This document shows, piece by piece, positions 18,266-26,928 of a stretch of DNA of 64,000 bases. The notes under the pieces are model-generated. The model saw only the letters and a list, made by a program, of their open reading frames with translations. It was not told the origin of the DNA and made no database searches. Source of the stretch: Thermoanaerobaculia bacterium (GTDB lineage Bacteria > Acidobacteriota > Thermoanaerobaculia > Gp7-AA8). The stretch's first letter is position 1. Each line of letters begins with the position of its first letter. Where the stretch lies: positions 62,001 to 126,000 of the forward strand of contig JADGNZ010000002.1 in NCBI GenBank assembly GCA_017883205.1, written 5' to 3'. The translations under genes were made by a program, and so were the position numbers.

Positions 18266-20827
18266 ATGTTGTGGGCAGTAGTTTTCACGCTGACTCTGGC
18301 AGCGCCCGCGGCGGCGCCCGCGCCTTGCCCGCAGGTCAAAAGCATCGTGATCGGAACAAGAGGGAGAGTCCCTCTCACCGATGCCACGCAGGTTCTCGAC
18401 GACCCGGGTCACACGCTACGCCTTTTCGATGTGATGCAGCCCGGCGCGTGCAATCGTTTCCGCCCGTTGCCCTCCACGGATCTCGCGAGCGGGACCAGAC
18501 ACTGGCTGCGCTTTCATCCCAATTTCGGTACTGCCGCGCCGCAGGCATGGCTGGTCTCATTCCGGTTCTCGTCGTTCGACCGAGCCTGCGTCTATTGGCC
18601 GCTGACCGATGGCACATACGACAACGAATGCGCCGGCAGCAGCGCCACCGTCGTCTCGCGTCATGACCGCACGCTTTTCACGATACCGGCTGGCGCTGAC
18701 CCGAACGGAGTCGTTTACGCCGAGCTCGAGACGTGGCAACCAGCGTCACTCGACATCGAGCTGACGCGCGCCGATGTGATGGTGTCCGAGGAGCAGTCGC
18801 GGCAGTTTCTGAGCGGCTTGTTCAACGGAATCCTCTTCCTCACCGTCATCTACAACATCCTTTTCTTCTTCGCGGTAAGAGACCGGGCCAGCCTTTACTA
18901 CGCGATCCATCTTGCTGCGCTGGGACTGGCAATTCTCGGCTTCGATGGCTACGGCGCGGAGATGCTCTGGCCCTGGCTCGGAAAATACGGCGGCCATGTT
19001 CCGCCCTTTCTCCTCGGCGTCAGCTTCATCTTCGGAAACCAGTACGGCCGCGAATTCCTGGACACTCGCAACCGTGCGCCGCAAATGGATCTCCTGCTCC
19101 GCGTCTCCGCGATCGTGGCTGCTCTCGGCAGCGTGGCCGCCATCTTCAACATCGATTTGGGTGAGCGGCTGGGCGCGCTGTCCGGCATGACATTCTCGCT
19201 GTCCGTCGCTGCGGCGGCGGCCCTGCTGGCGCGGCGGGGCGAGCGCGCGGCGTTTTACTTGTTGTTCGGGATGTCTCCGGCATTCCTCGCCGGTGTGTTC
19301 GTGGTCGGCCTGCGAGTCCTAGGGATCACCGCGATCCCGCCGGGCTCGGGCGTCATGCTCACCAAGGCCGGACTGCTCATCGGCGCCCTGACGCTATCTC
19401 TGGGATTGAACCGGCGGATGACTGCGCTGCGGCACGAGCGCGACCTCGCCTTTTCCGAAGCCGCCGCGCAGCAGCAGATCGCGCTACACCGCGCCTACTT
19501 CGACGAGGTCACGCAGATGCCAAACCGCAGCCGGTTCATGGCCGCGGGAACGGAGCTTCTCGGATCAGCCCTGAACGAAGGACGGTCGCTGATGGTCGTG
19601 GCGGTGGACGTTGTCGGCTTTCGCGACGTGAACCGTGCCTTCGGCGCCAGCGCAGACGCGGTGCTGGCGGAGCTCGGAGAGCGTTTGCGGTCGGTAGCGG
19701 AAAGCGGCTCAATCATCGCTCGGATCGCGGGCAACGAATTCGTGATCGCGCAGCGCAGCGCTTCCGATCGTTCCGCCGCCGAAGCCGATGGGCGGCGAGT
19801 CGCGGAAAAAGTACAGCAGGCAATGCAGGCCCCGATGGCCGTGGAAGGCCATACGGTGAGGCTCGCCGTCACGATCGGAATCGCGTTCGCTCCGCGCGAC
19901 GGTCAAAGCATGAGCGATCTTGTTGGCGCATGCGCCGCCTCCATCTCCGCGGCACGAGCGTCGGGAACATCGCTTGCGTTCTACATACCGGGAATGCGCT
20001 TCGAGACGCGAGCGCACATGGACCTGCTGACCGAGCTTTGGGAGGCGGTGAACACCGATCAGATCGAGGTTCACTATCAGCCGCAGCACGAACTGGTCAC
20101 GGGCGCACTTATCGGCGCGGAGGCGCTCGTGCGGTGGCAGCATCCCCACCTCGGATTGCTGACGCCGGCGAGCTTCGTGCCGCTGGCGGAGCAGAGCGAT
20201 CTCGTGGACCGGCTCGACGAGGCGGTCATGCGCCGCTCCTTCCGCGACTTCCGCCGCTGGCATGCGCAGGGCTTCACGCTCCCTCGCCTCGCGGTGAATA
20301 TCTCCGCGCACGATCTCCAGCAATCCGATGTCTGCGACCGCATCGCAGGAATCGTAAGCAGCGAAGAGATGGAGACGAAGCACCTGGAGCTGGAGTTGAC
20401 TGAGAGCCGGCTCCTGAGCAACCTCGGCGCGACGAGCCGGACGATCGCAAACCTGCGAAAGATGGGGATCGGCGTTTCTCTCGACGACTTCGGAACCGGC
20501 TACTCATCCCTGACGCAGATCCGCGACCTTCCCATCAGCGGCTTGAAAGTCGACAGGTCCTTCGTCGCGGTGCTCAGTCATTCCGCGGAAGCCAATGCCA
20601 TCCTGACGACGATCGTGAGTCTCGCAGACGATCTCAACCTGCAACTCGTTGCCGAAGGAATCGAGAACGAAAACCAACGCGCCGTTCTCGTTGCCCACGG
20701 CTGCCACCTCGGCCAGGGCTACCTCTACTCGAAGGCTCTGCGGGGCTCAGACTGGACGGAGTACATGCTCCGCGCCCATCACAACGGTTCTGGTCAGCGA
20801 GAGGGGCTCCGTGCCGTGGCAGGGTGA
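18266..20827 (+). CDS. 7TMR-DISM sensor with degenerate GGDEF and intact EAL domain
   Basis: 853 aa from ATG 18266, which gives a signal peptide (MLWAVVFTLTLAAPAAAPAPC); GTG 18224 is also in frame. An extracellular beta-rich sensor (about 25-180) is followed by seven helices (about 185-385) and a short coiled coil. The GGDEF-type domain (about 410-570) has the active-site loop AGNEF, so synthase activity is unlikely. The EAL domain (about 595-835) keeps EALVRW, NIS, ELTES, DDFGTGYSS, KVDRSF and AEGIE, the metal and catalytic residues of c-di-GMP phosphodiesterases. I infer a membrane receptor that degrades c-di-GMP, perhaps with GTP sensing by the dead GGDEF. Confidence 0.9.
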   Translation: MLWAVVFTLTLAAPAAAPAPCPQVKSIVIGTRGRVPLTDATQVLDDPGHTLRLFDVMQPGACNRFRPLPSTDLASGTRHWLRFHPNFGTAAPQAWLVSFRFSSFDRACVYWPLTDGTYDNECAGSSATVVSRHDRTLFTIPAGADPNGVVYAELETWQPASLDIELTRADVMVSEEQSRQFLSGLFNGILFLTVIYNILFFFAVRDRASLYYAIHLAALGLAILGFDGYGAEMLWPWLGKYGGHVPPFLLGVSFIFGNQYGREFLDTRNRAPQMDLLLRVSAIVAALGSVAAIFNIDLGERLGALSGMTFSLSVAAAAALLARRGERAAFYLLFGMSPAFLAGVFVVGLRVLGITAIPPGSGVMLTKAGLLIGALTLSLGLNRRMTALRHERDLAFSEAAAQQQIALHRAYFDEVTQMPNRSRFMAAGTELLGSALNEGRSLMVVAVDVVGFRDVNRAFGASADAVLAELGERLRSVAESGSIIARIAGNEFVIAQRSASDRSAAEADGRRVAEKVQQAMQAPMAVEGHTVRLAVTIGIAFAPRDGQSMSDLVGACAASISAARASGTSLAFYIPGMRFETRAHMDLLTELWEAVNTDQIEVHYQPQHELVTGALIGAEALVRWQHPHLGLLTPASFVPLAEQSDLVDRLDEAVMRRSFRDFRRWHAQGFTLPRLAVNISAHDLQQSDVCDRIAGIVSSEEMETKHLELELTESRLLSNLGATSRTIANLRKMGIGVSLDDFGTGYSSLTQIRDLPISGLKVDRSFVAVLSHSAEANAILTTIVSLADDLNLQLVAEGIENENQRAVLVAHGCHLGQGYLYSKALRGSDWTEYMLRAHHNGSGQREGLRAVAG

Positions 20828-20914
20828 GCGGACGCGACGTTCCCCACGCATGATGAAAGTGAGATACGGTCCGTTGGGTTCTCTCTGCTGTAGGACGCCC
20901 GAGGAATCGTTCGC

Positions 20915-22552
20915 ATGAAGGTCTACATCGCCCAGCTCAACCCAACCGTCGGCGCGCTCAAAGCGAACGCTGAGATGATCCGGAGTGCCTATAACGAAGG
21001 TGCCGCTGCCGGCGCCGACGTTGTCCTCGTTACCGAGCTTGCCGTAACCGGCTACCCGCCGCGCGATCTGCTCGACCGCGAGACCTTCGTCGCCGCCGCA
21101 CTCGAAACCCGCGACGCGCTCGCGGCCATGACCGGCGACACGGCGCTCGTTTTCGGCTGCATCACGCGCAACGCCTCGTGGTGCGGCAAGCCGTTGCACA
21201 ACTCCGCGATCGTCGCACGCAACGGAAAGGTCATCCTCGAGCAGCACAAGTCGCTTCTGCCAACCTACGACGTGTTTGACGAAATGCGCTACTTCGAGCC
21301 CGGCCGCAAAGTCGGCGTCGTCGAGATCGCCGGCGTCCGTGCCGGGATCGCTATCTGCGAAGACTTCTGGTTCGATGACGAAGTCCTCGGCACCAAGATC
21401 TACTGCCGCAATCCAATCGACGAGGTGGCGCGGCAGGGGGCGGAAGTCATCCTCAACATCTCGGCGTCGCCGTTCAACAGCGGCAAGCGGCGAGCGCGAT
21501 ACGACCTCTTTTCACGCATCGCCACGCGTTACGACGTTCCGCTCGTCTACGTGAATCAGGTCGGCGGCAACGATGAGCTCCTCTTCGACGGCTCCTCGAT
21601 CGTCATCGACGCCAAAGGGCGGACCATTTTCTGTGCGCCGGCTTTCGAGGAGCACCGCGCGCTCGTGCAGCTCGAGGGCGCGCCATGCGAGGCGATCGTG
21701 TCGATGGAGCAAGACGCCGAGATCGGTCACGCCCTCATCCTCGGCTTGCGCGACTACATCCGCAAATGCGGTTTCAACGATGTCGTGGTCGGCCTTTCCG
21801 GCGGCATCGACTCCGCGGTCACCGCGGCAATCGCCGTCGAGGCGCTTGGCGCCGCCCACGTCACCGGCATCGCGATGCCGTCGCAGTTTTCGTCGCAAGG
21901 CTCCGTCGATGACGCCCGCGTGCTCGCGGAAAACCTCGGCATCGCCTTTCACACCGTTCCCATCGAGCCAATCTACAAACCGTACGACGCCGCGTTCCAG
22001 AAGCTCTTCGGCGACGACACCTTCGACATCACGAACGAGAACGCGCAGGCGCGCATCCGAGGCAACCTGCTCATGGCATGGTCCAACCGCACCGGCGCGA
22101 TGGTGCTCTCCACCGGCAACAAATCGGAGCTGGCGGTCGGCTACTGCACGCTCTACGGCGACATGGCCGGCGGCCTCGCCCTCCTCGGCGATGTCTACAA
22201 GACGATGGTCTATCGCTTAGCACGCTGGCTGAACCGCGAGCGTCCGTTGATCCCGGAATCGTCGATCACCAAGCCGCCGTCGGCAGAATTGCGGCCCGAT
22301 CAGACCGACCAGGATTCGCTGCCGCCCTACGACGTGCTCGACGGCATCCTCAAGCTCTACATCGAAGAGTGGCAGGAGGTCGACGCCATCGTCGCCGACG
22401 GCTTCGACCGCAAGACCGTCGAGCGCATCTTGAAGCTGGTCGACGGAAATGAGTTCAAGCGCAGCCAGGCCGCACCGACACTGCGCGTCTCGACCAAAGC
22501 GTTCGGCAGCGGACGGCAGATGCCGATCGCGCAACGGTGGCGGCGCGAATGA
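20915..22552 (+). CDS. nadE: Glutamine-dependent NAD+ synthetase
   Basis: 545 aa, the two-domain form. The N-terminal nitrilase-like glutaminase has the triad E41 (TELAVTGYPP), K112 (LEQHKSLLP) and C148 (AICEDFWF) and supplies ammonia. The C-terminal synthetase has the PP-loop GLSGGIDSAV (293-302), which adenylates nicotinate adenine dinucleotide before amidation to NAD+. The start has a GAGGA ribosome site 9 bp upstream. Its last codons overlap the ATG of the following lipoprotein gene. Confidence 0.97.
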   Translation: MKVYIAQLNPTVGALKANAEMIRSAYNEGAAAGADVVLVTELAVTGYPPRDLLDRETFVAAALETRDALAAMTGDTALVFGCITRNASWCGKPLHNSAIVARNGKVILEQHKSLLPTYDVFDEMRYFEPGRKVGVVEIAGVRAGIAICEDFWFDDEVLGTKIYCRNPIDEVARQGAEVILNISASPFNSGKRRARYDLFSRIATRYDVPLVYVNQVGGNDELLFDGSSIVIDAKGRTIFCAPAFEEHRALVQLEGAPCEAIVSMEQDAEIGHALILGLRDYIRKCGFNDVVVGLSGGIDSAVTAAIAVEALGAAHVTGIAMPSQFSSQGSVDDARVLAENLGIAFHTVPIEPIYKPYDAAFQKLFGDDTFDITNENAQARIRGNLLMAWSNRTGAMVLSTGNKSELAVGYCTLYGDMAGGLALLGDVYKTMVYRLARWLNRERPLIPESSITKPPSAELRPDQTDQDSLPPYDVLDGILKLYIEEWQEVDAIVADGFDRKTVERILKLVDGNEFKRSQAAPTLRVSTKAFGSGRQMPIAQRWRRE

Positions 22553-22830
22553 AGCGCGCGACGTTCGCGATCGCAATCGTGCTCCTCGGTCTCGCCTGCC
22601 ATCGCACGAACATTTCGCGGGCGCAATGGCAGCAGATGCCTCAAAACGAGAAGACGCTTTACGTGCGCACCCTCCTAGGACACGAGAAAACGAGAGAAGC
22701 GAAAGGAGGTAATGACCTTGTTTTCGCTGCGCCCGCCGAGGAATATGTGAAACGGATCGACGAAGCGTACGCGCGGGGTGATCACCGCACAGTCGATGCT
22801 GTTTTTGAAGCGATGGGAACGCGGCGATGA
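22549..22830 (+). CDS. Small predicted lipoprotein
   Basis: 93 aa from ATG 22549, which overlaps the nadE TGA. MKRATFAIAIVLLGLAC is a lipoprotein signal with lipobox LGLAC (Cys17). The mature part is helical and charged (QWQQMPQNEKTLYVRTLLGHEK then EEYVKRIDEAYARGDHRTVDAVFEAMG). I do not recognise the family. Coupling to nadE probably reflects shared transcription and not function. Confidence 0.65.
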   Translation: MKRATFAIAIVLLGLACHRTNISRAQWQQMPQNEKTLYVRTLLGHEKTREAKGGNDLVFAAPAEEYVKRIDEAYARGDHRTVDAVFEAMGTRR

Positions 22831-22870
22831 GGGAGTGGGTATCGATTTTTGAGCCTTCGGCTCATCGAGT

Positions 22871-23156
22871 AGATCCATGGATCTATTTCGAGAGCCACTC
22901 TGACTCGTGAAATTTGTCCATGGACAATTTCGGTAGGCATTTCGACTCGCTTAATTTGTCTTTGGACTTATTGAGTAGACGAGATGACTACCAAAAGAAG
23001 TCCATGGACATGCTTCAGAAGTCCATGGACATGTTTCGTGTGTCGTTGACACTTGCGAAATAGTTCCATGGACAATTTGAACCCTGCAAAACACTCGCTT
23101 AATTAGTCTATGGACAAATTCTGGTCGTGTATCGCACTACTCTAAGTATCCATGGA
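22871..23156. repeat. Phased array of GTCCATGGAC palindromes, 21/42-bp period
   Basis: Nine sites related to GTCCATGGAC are centred near 22877, 22920, 22962, 23004, 23025, 23046, 23068, 23110 and 23152. The spacings are 43, 42, 42, 21, 21, 22, 42 and 42 bp. Several are extended palindromes (AGATCCATGGATCT at 22871; TTGTCCATGGACAA at 22914). A longer unit ACTCGCTTAATTWGTCYATGGAC recurs at 22903, 22945 and 23093. The region is AT-rich (about 40 percent GC over 22921-22980) and lies between two converging genes. A 47-codon frame (22920-23063) has KSMDMLQ-type heptads but no convincing ribosome site. Confidence 0.85.
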
Positions 23157-23211
23157 CATCTTAATCGGTCGTGACACGGTCGCGAAACCTGACAAGTAAC
23201 TCAACCGCGAG

Positions 23212-23592
23212 TCAAACCTCTTCTTCTTCCGCCGCCTGGTCCTGTTTTTCCTTCAACCTGGCAATCTGAATCTCGAGGAACTCATTTAACGGGACGCGCT
23301 GCTCCGGCTCCATCTGGGCGAAAGAGATTGCCGTGCGAAAAACGTACTCCGGTCCGGATTCAGGGCGCCGCACCTGCACGAGCGAACGAAGGATCTGACA
23401 CGGAATGTAGATGCCACCGTAGCTCGGAAAGACGAGCGTCGCAGGCGAGCCAGCCGGAATGGGTGAACGATGAATGACCGCGGCTCCGCTCAGGCTCAGA
23501 TCGATCAGCTCGGCATCGATGTCGGAAACCTGCACGGGGATCGATGCCGTCGGAAAACGCTCGGATCGTCGGCGGTCACGGCCGGAGGGCAT
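23212..23592 (-). CDS. PilZ-domain protein
   Basis: 126 aa. The c-di-GMP-binding signature is complete: RRRSER (residues 7-12; the RxxxR box) and DLSLSGA (D/N-x-S-x-x-G box), followed by beta-barrel strands (AGSPATLVFPSYGGIYIPCQILR). The C-terminus is a charged helix ending EEEEV. PilZ proteins act as cytoplasmic c-di-GMP effectors. Two large c-di-GMP enzymes are in this window, but this gene stands alone, ending 56 bp from the palindrome array. Confidence 0.88.
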   Translation of the reverse strand: MPSGRDRRRSERFPTASIPVQVSDIDAELIDLSLSGAAVIHRSPIPAGSPATLVFPSYGGIYIPCQILRSLVQVRRPESGPEYVFRTAISFAQMEPEQRVPLNEFLEIQIARLKEKQDQAAEEEEV

Positions 23593-23617
23593 TCCCGTAT
23601 TCTGACACGGCGCGGTG

Positions 23618-25306
23618 TTACTTCAGCCGATCCTGCATCGCTTCGAGAAAATCATGGGTGATCTTCGCTCCGGCAAACTCCGCCGGCCCGGCATCTTCGG
23701 CGATCACGCCAAAGGCGATCTTCGGCGATTCGACCGGCGCAAAGGCCAGGATCACCGCTTCCAGCCCGCTCTTCCGCTTTCCCGCCGTGCCGGTCTTCAT
23801 CGCCAGCGAAATCCCCGGCACCAGGGCGCGCCGTCCTGTTCCTTTCGGATCGGAGACGACCGCCTGCATCGCGTGGACAATCGCTTCGGCGGCGCCCGGC
23901 GGCGCAAGGCGAACGCTCGTCTGCTGCGGGCCGGCCGCGACCACGTCGCCGAGGATCGAGCGGCGACCCATCAGAAGTTGGGGTGTCGTAAGCACTCCGC
24001 GGTTCGCCATCATCGAAGCCAGCATGGCCACATGCAGGGTGTTCACCGACTCATGCTCGAGTCCGATGGCGAGGTTCGCCGTATCGAAGCGATCGAACGA
24101 AGTACCGATCGTCTTCCCGAGCGGAACCTGTAAGAGCCCGAGGTCAACCTCGCCGTCGAAGCCGGCAGCTGTCATGAAGCGTTTCAGACGATCGGCGCCT
24201 AGTCGCAGACCGACGTCGGCGAAGAAGATGTTGCAGGAGACGGCCAGCGCATCATCGATCGAGCGCAGGCTTCCGTGTCCGTCGGGAAGCCAGTCGCCGA
24301 AACGTCGCCCGTCGATGTCGAGAAACCCTTTGCACGTGTACGGAAAGGGCGGCAAGAGATCCCCTCCGCCATCTTCGGCGTTCAGCCCGGTCAGGATTTT
24401 GACCACCGAGCCTGGTTCGTACTGATGCTCGAGCGCGAGGTTCGCCAGCGGACCGTTGCCGCGGCTGCTAGCGATGGCAAGGATCTCGTTCGTACGCGGA
24501 TCGATGGCCACAAGCGACCCGCGGAACCCGCCCAGCGCCTTCAACGCAGTCTTCTGCACGAACGGATCGAGCGTGGTATCGATCGTTGCGTTTTCGCCGA
24601 GTTGAGCGAGCTTCGCGCCAATCGTCAGTTCTCCGGCGTCGCGGGATATCAGCGGCGCGAAATCGTCATTGACCGGCGTGACGTCATGCGCGCGAAGCAT
24701 TGCGATCGTTCCGCCGTTGCGGTCGAAGACATACGGCACGATTCCGGCGGCGCGGCCAGCCAGATTGCGCTGAAGCACCATATATCGCAGAGCATTCCGA
24801 CGCGGTTTCCTGATCGCAGCGAACACCCTCTGTGCTTCGGGAATGCGATTCGCGCCCACCAGTGCGCCGGCGCGGAAGAACGCCACGTTAGGTTCCTCGT
24901 CTGCCTCGTGGAATGCCTGGTCGTACGCCAGGAAATCACCGTAACGCTCCTGGTCGATCAGGCGCTGCCCAACCTCGACCTTTGGGACAATCGGGTGCCA
25001 CACTGTGCTGATCACAAGGTGCTTCCGAGCCGCGGCTGGGTTACCGCTAGTAAGGTACGCGGCTGCGAGAAGCTGGTGATACTGCGTAGGCCAGAGGTGA
25101 AGCCACGACCATTTCTCGCCGATGGCGATCGCCTCCGTGCCACGACCGCGCAGCCAGAGGTCGCTCGCATCCTGCAGCGGTAACCAGGCAACAAGAAAGA
25201 GAAGCGCGACCAGCAAGGCAGATGCGATCGCCAACGGCAGCACGAATCGCCGCACGCCGCGATGTTGCGGCTGCACCTCACGCGATTGAATGTAGTTCCT
25301 CGTCAT
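23618..25306 (-). CDS. Penicillin-binding protein, monofunctional transpeptidase
   Basis: 562 aa. One N-terminal transmembrane helix (about 22-42) is followed by a TPR-like helical region (50-185) in place of the usual dimerisation domain. The transpeptidase domain (about 240-560) has S300-V-V-K303 (nucleophile), S357-C-N359 and K504-T-G506, the three active-site motifs. It cross-links peptidoglycan in the periplasm. The ATG overlaps the TGA of the upstream SAM hydroxide adenosyltransferase gene. The helical N-terminal region is unusual compared with PBP2/PBP3. Confidence 0.9.
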   Translation of the reverse strand: MTRNYIQSREVQPQHRGVRRFVLPLAIASALLVALLFLVAWLPLQDASDLWLRGRGTEAIAIGEKWSWLHLWPTQYHQLLAAAYLTSGNPAAARKHLVISTVWHPIVPKVEVGQRLIDQERYGDFLAYDQAFHEADEEPNVAFFRAGALVGANRIPEAQRVFAAIRKPRRNALRYMVLQRNLAGRAAGIVPYVFDRNGGTIAMLRAHDVTPVNDDFAPLISRDAGELTIGAKLAQLGENATIDTTLDPFVQKTALKALGGFRGSLVAIDPRTNEILAIASSRGNGPLANLALEHQYEPGSVVKILTGLNAEDGGGDLLPPFPYTCKGFLDIDGRRFGDWLPDGHGSLRSIDDALAVSCNIFFADVGLRLGADRLKRFMTAAGFDGEVDLGLLQVPLGKTIGTSFDRFDTANLAIGLEHESVNTLHVAMLASMMANRGVLTTPQLLMGRRSILGDVVAAGPQQTSVRLAPPGAAEAIVHAMQAVVSDPKGTGRRALVPGISLAMKTGTAGKRKSGLEAVILAFAPVESPKIAFGVIAEDAGPAEFAGAKITHDFLEAMQDRLK

Positions 25307-26094
25307 GCCGGAACGATCGTGACGCGATCCCCGCGCCGGAGCTGCAAGAGAGTGGCCGCGCTGGCACCAGCAACGGAGATCTCGAGGCAGCCGGTCGATC
25401 CGACGATCGCGAACGCACCCTCGCCGCCATACATCGTTCGAATGTTGTCGATGCGCAGATCACCGACGACGACTGCAAACGGCGTCGCCGGAGGAACGAT
25501 ATCGGTGATGCAGTTTCCGAAGCGATCGATGCGAACGATCGCCCCGTATTCGTAGTCCAGCATCACGGGAGCGCTGATGCGAGGACCCAGCGCATCGAGC
25601 CGCGTTCCATTCGCGATCGCCGCCGCAACCGGCGCGAAGCGGTCGCGCCCATGAAATGTGGTCGAGCCGCGCGGAAGGAAGAACGTCTCGTTGGTCACGG
25701 AAAACACAGCGCCGCCGAAAGTCGTCGCTGTCATTCCGAGAGGGCGGGGCGGCGTGTGGGCGAGGAATCCCCCTCCGACGAAGCTGAACTCCAGCAAAAC
25801 AAAATGCAGCAACCCATTGTCCGGCGCAAGAAAGAAACGCCCCGCCGACTCCAACGCCAGAATCCTCCGCGAGCTCCCCACACCCGGATCGACGACGCAA
25901 ACGAAGATCGTTCCCTCCGGCCAGTACGCCACGACATCGCGAAGAAAAAACGCTGCCTCCCAGACATCGAACGGCGCGATCTCATGCGTCAGATCGGCAA
26001 TGCGCGCCTCGCAGCGCGACGCCATCACCCCCTTCATCGCGGCGACGTACGGATCGCGCGTGCCGAAGTCGGTGAGGAGTGCGATCGTGGGCAT
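25303..26094 (-). CDS. SAM hydroxide adenosyltransferase (DUF62/fluorinase-chlorinase superfamily) with repeat-derived insert
   Basis: 263 aa from ATG 26094. Superfamily motifs are clear: LLTDFGTRDPYVAAMKG (7-23), VVDPGVGSSRR (67-77), LAPDNGLL (89-96), TTFHGRDRFAPVAA, and DRFGNCITDI in the C-terminal barrel. The family hydrolyses S-adenosylmethionine to adenosine and methionine; halogenase members are rare. Between DNGLL and the strand AVFSVTNETFF lie about 25 extra residues (around 101-126) that coincide with a dispersed repeat (25731-25787). Its ATG lies only 26 bp from the divergent glycosyltransferase GTG. Confidence 0.88.
   Translation of the reverse strand: MPTIALLTDFGTRDPYVAAMKGVMASRCEARIADLTHEIAPFDVWEAAFFLRDVVAYWPEGTIFVCVVDPGVGSSRRILALESAGRFFLAPDNGLLHFVLLEFSFVGGGFLAHTPPRPLGMTATTFGGAVFSVTNETFFLPRGSTTFHGRDRFAPVAAAIANGTRLDALGPRISAPVMLDYEYGAIVRIDRFGNCITDIVPPATPFAVVVGDLRIDNIRTMYGGEGAFAIVGSTGCLEISVAGASAATLLQLRRGDRVTIVPA
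25731..25787. repeat. Intragenic copy of the TCATTC...GACGAAGC repeat
   Basis: On the plus strand it begins TCATTCCGAG, has a GGGCGGGGCGG centre and ends GAGGAATCCCC...GACGAAGC, matching the intergenic copy at 16835-16916 at both ends. It lies inside the SAM hydroxide adenosyltransferase gene without breaking the frame and encodes FVGGGFLAHTPPRPLGMTA on the minus strand. Confidence 0.65.
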
Positions 26095-26120
26095 CGGAGC
26101 GCGGAAACTATACTTCCGCG

Positions 26121-26825
26121 GTGTTCCCGACCGTTCCACCACCGCAGCAGCGCCTACTCGTCTTCGCGCGCCTTCCGGAGCATGGCCGCGTGAAAACACG
26201 TCTGGCGCAGTCGCTCGGCGACGACCGCACGCTGGCGGTCTACGAGGCGATGCTGCGCGACCTTCTCGCATCGATCGGACAGTCAAACGCCGAAACGGAG
26301 ATCGAGATCCTTTGGGCTCCGAGCGAGAACGCCAACGGCGAAATGCTGAGGCGCGCCTTCGGCGATTTCCCCACCGCCATGCAAACCGGCCAGTCCCTCG
26401 GCGACCGCCTCTCGATGTCGTTCTCCGAGCGCTTCTTCTTTCACGCAACAGAGAAAATCATCGCCATCGGCGTCGACGATCCCCGCCTCCCGCGCGATCT
26501 GATCGATCACGCTTTCGGACTTCTCGACTCCTGCGAATGGGTGATCGGCCCCGCATCTGACGGCGGTTATTACATGATCGGCTGCCGCGCCGCTGTCTTC
26601 GACAGCGACGTCTTCCAGGGCATCGAATGGGGCTCCTCATCCGTCTTCGCATCGACGCTCGCCAAAATCCGCGACTGGCAGCACTGTGTGGCCGTTCTCC
26701 CGTTACGTCACGACATCGATGTGGCCGAAGACCTGGACCGCTACGCCGCCGAGAACACCGAAGGCCACCTAGCGGCGCTGTTGTCAGAGGACAGTTTCAC
26801 GCGGAGACGCGGAGTCGCGGAGTAA
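26121..26825 (+). CDS. TIGR04282 family (DUF2064) glycosyltransferase-like protein
   Basis: 234 aa from GTG 26121. The frame is open to 26079 but the upstream part overlaps the divergent start. RLLVFARLPEHGRVKTRLAQSLG matches the nucleotide-binding start of the DUF2064/TIGR04282 family (a GT-A-like fold). GVDDPRLPRDLIDHAF and GPASDGGYYMIGC are the central metal and substrate motifs. The substrate is unknown. The last residues (SFTRRRGVAE) and the TAA come from a dispersed hairpin repeat at 26795-26861. Confidence 0.85.
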   Translation: MFPTVPPPQQRLLVFARLPEHGRVKTRLAQSLGDDRTLAVYEAMLRDLLASIGQSNAETEIEILWAPSENANGEMLRRAFGDFPTAMQTGQSLGDRLSMSFSERFFFHATEKIIAIGVDDPRLPRDLIDHAFGLLDSCEWVIGPASDGGYYMIGCRAAVFDSDVFQGIEWGSSSVFASTLAKIRDWQHCVAVLPLRHDIDVAEDLDRYAAENTEGHLAALLSEDSFTRRRGVAE

Positions 26826-26861
26826 GAAGGTTTCTCCGCACCTCCGCGTCTCCGCGTGAAA
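26795..26861. repeat. GCGGAGAC-type dispersed hairpin
   Basis: TTTCACGCGGAGACGCGGAG (26795-26814) and its exact reverse complement (26842-26861) form a perfect 20-bp stem with a 27-nt loop. The arms are made of an octamer GCGGAGAC. It belongs to the same family as 31579-31672 and 32723-32779. The left arm provides the last codons of the glycosyltransferase-like gene. Confidence 0.9.
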
Positions 26862-26928
26862 CCAGAAGACCGTCGTCCAAGGAACGCACGGACAACAACC
26901 GAAGAGCGGTATCTTTCACTCGATCACC

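Noticed and set aside
22871-23156. CRISPR or tandem guide-RNA array
   Set aside because: The sequences between palindromes are themselves related repeats, not variable spacers, and there is no associated nuclease gene.
25303-26094. SAM-dependent fluorinase or chlorinase
   Set aside because: The superfamily is mostly SAM hydroxide adenosyltransferases, and I cannot see the halide-specific loop that marks the rare halogenases, so halogenation is not claimed.
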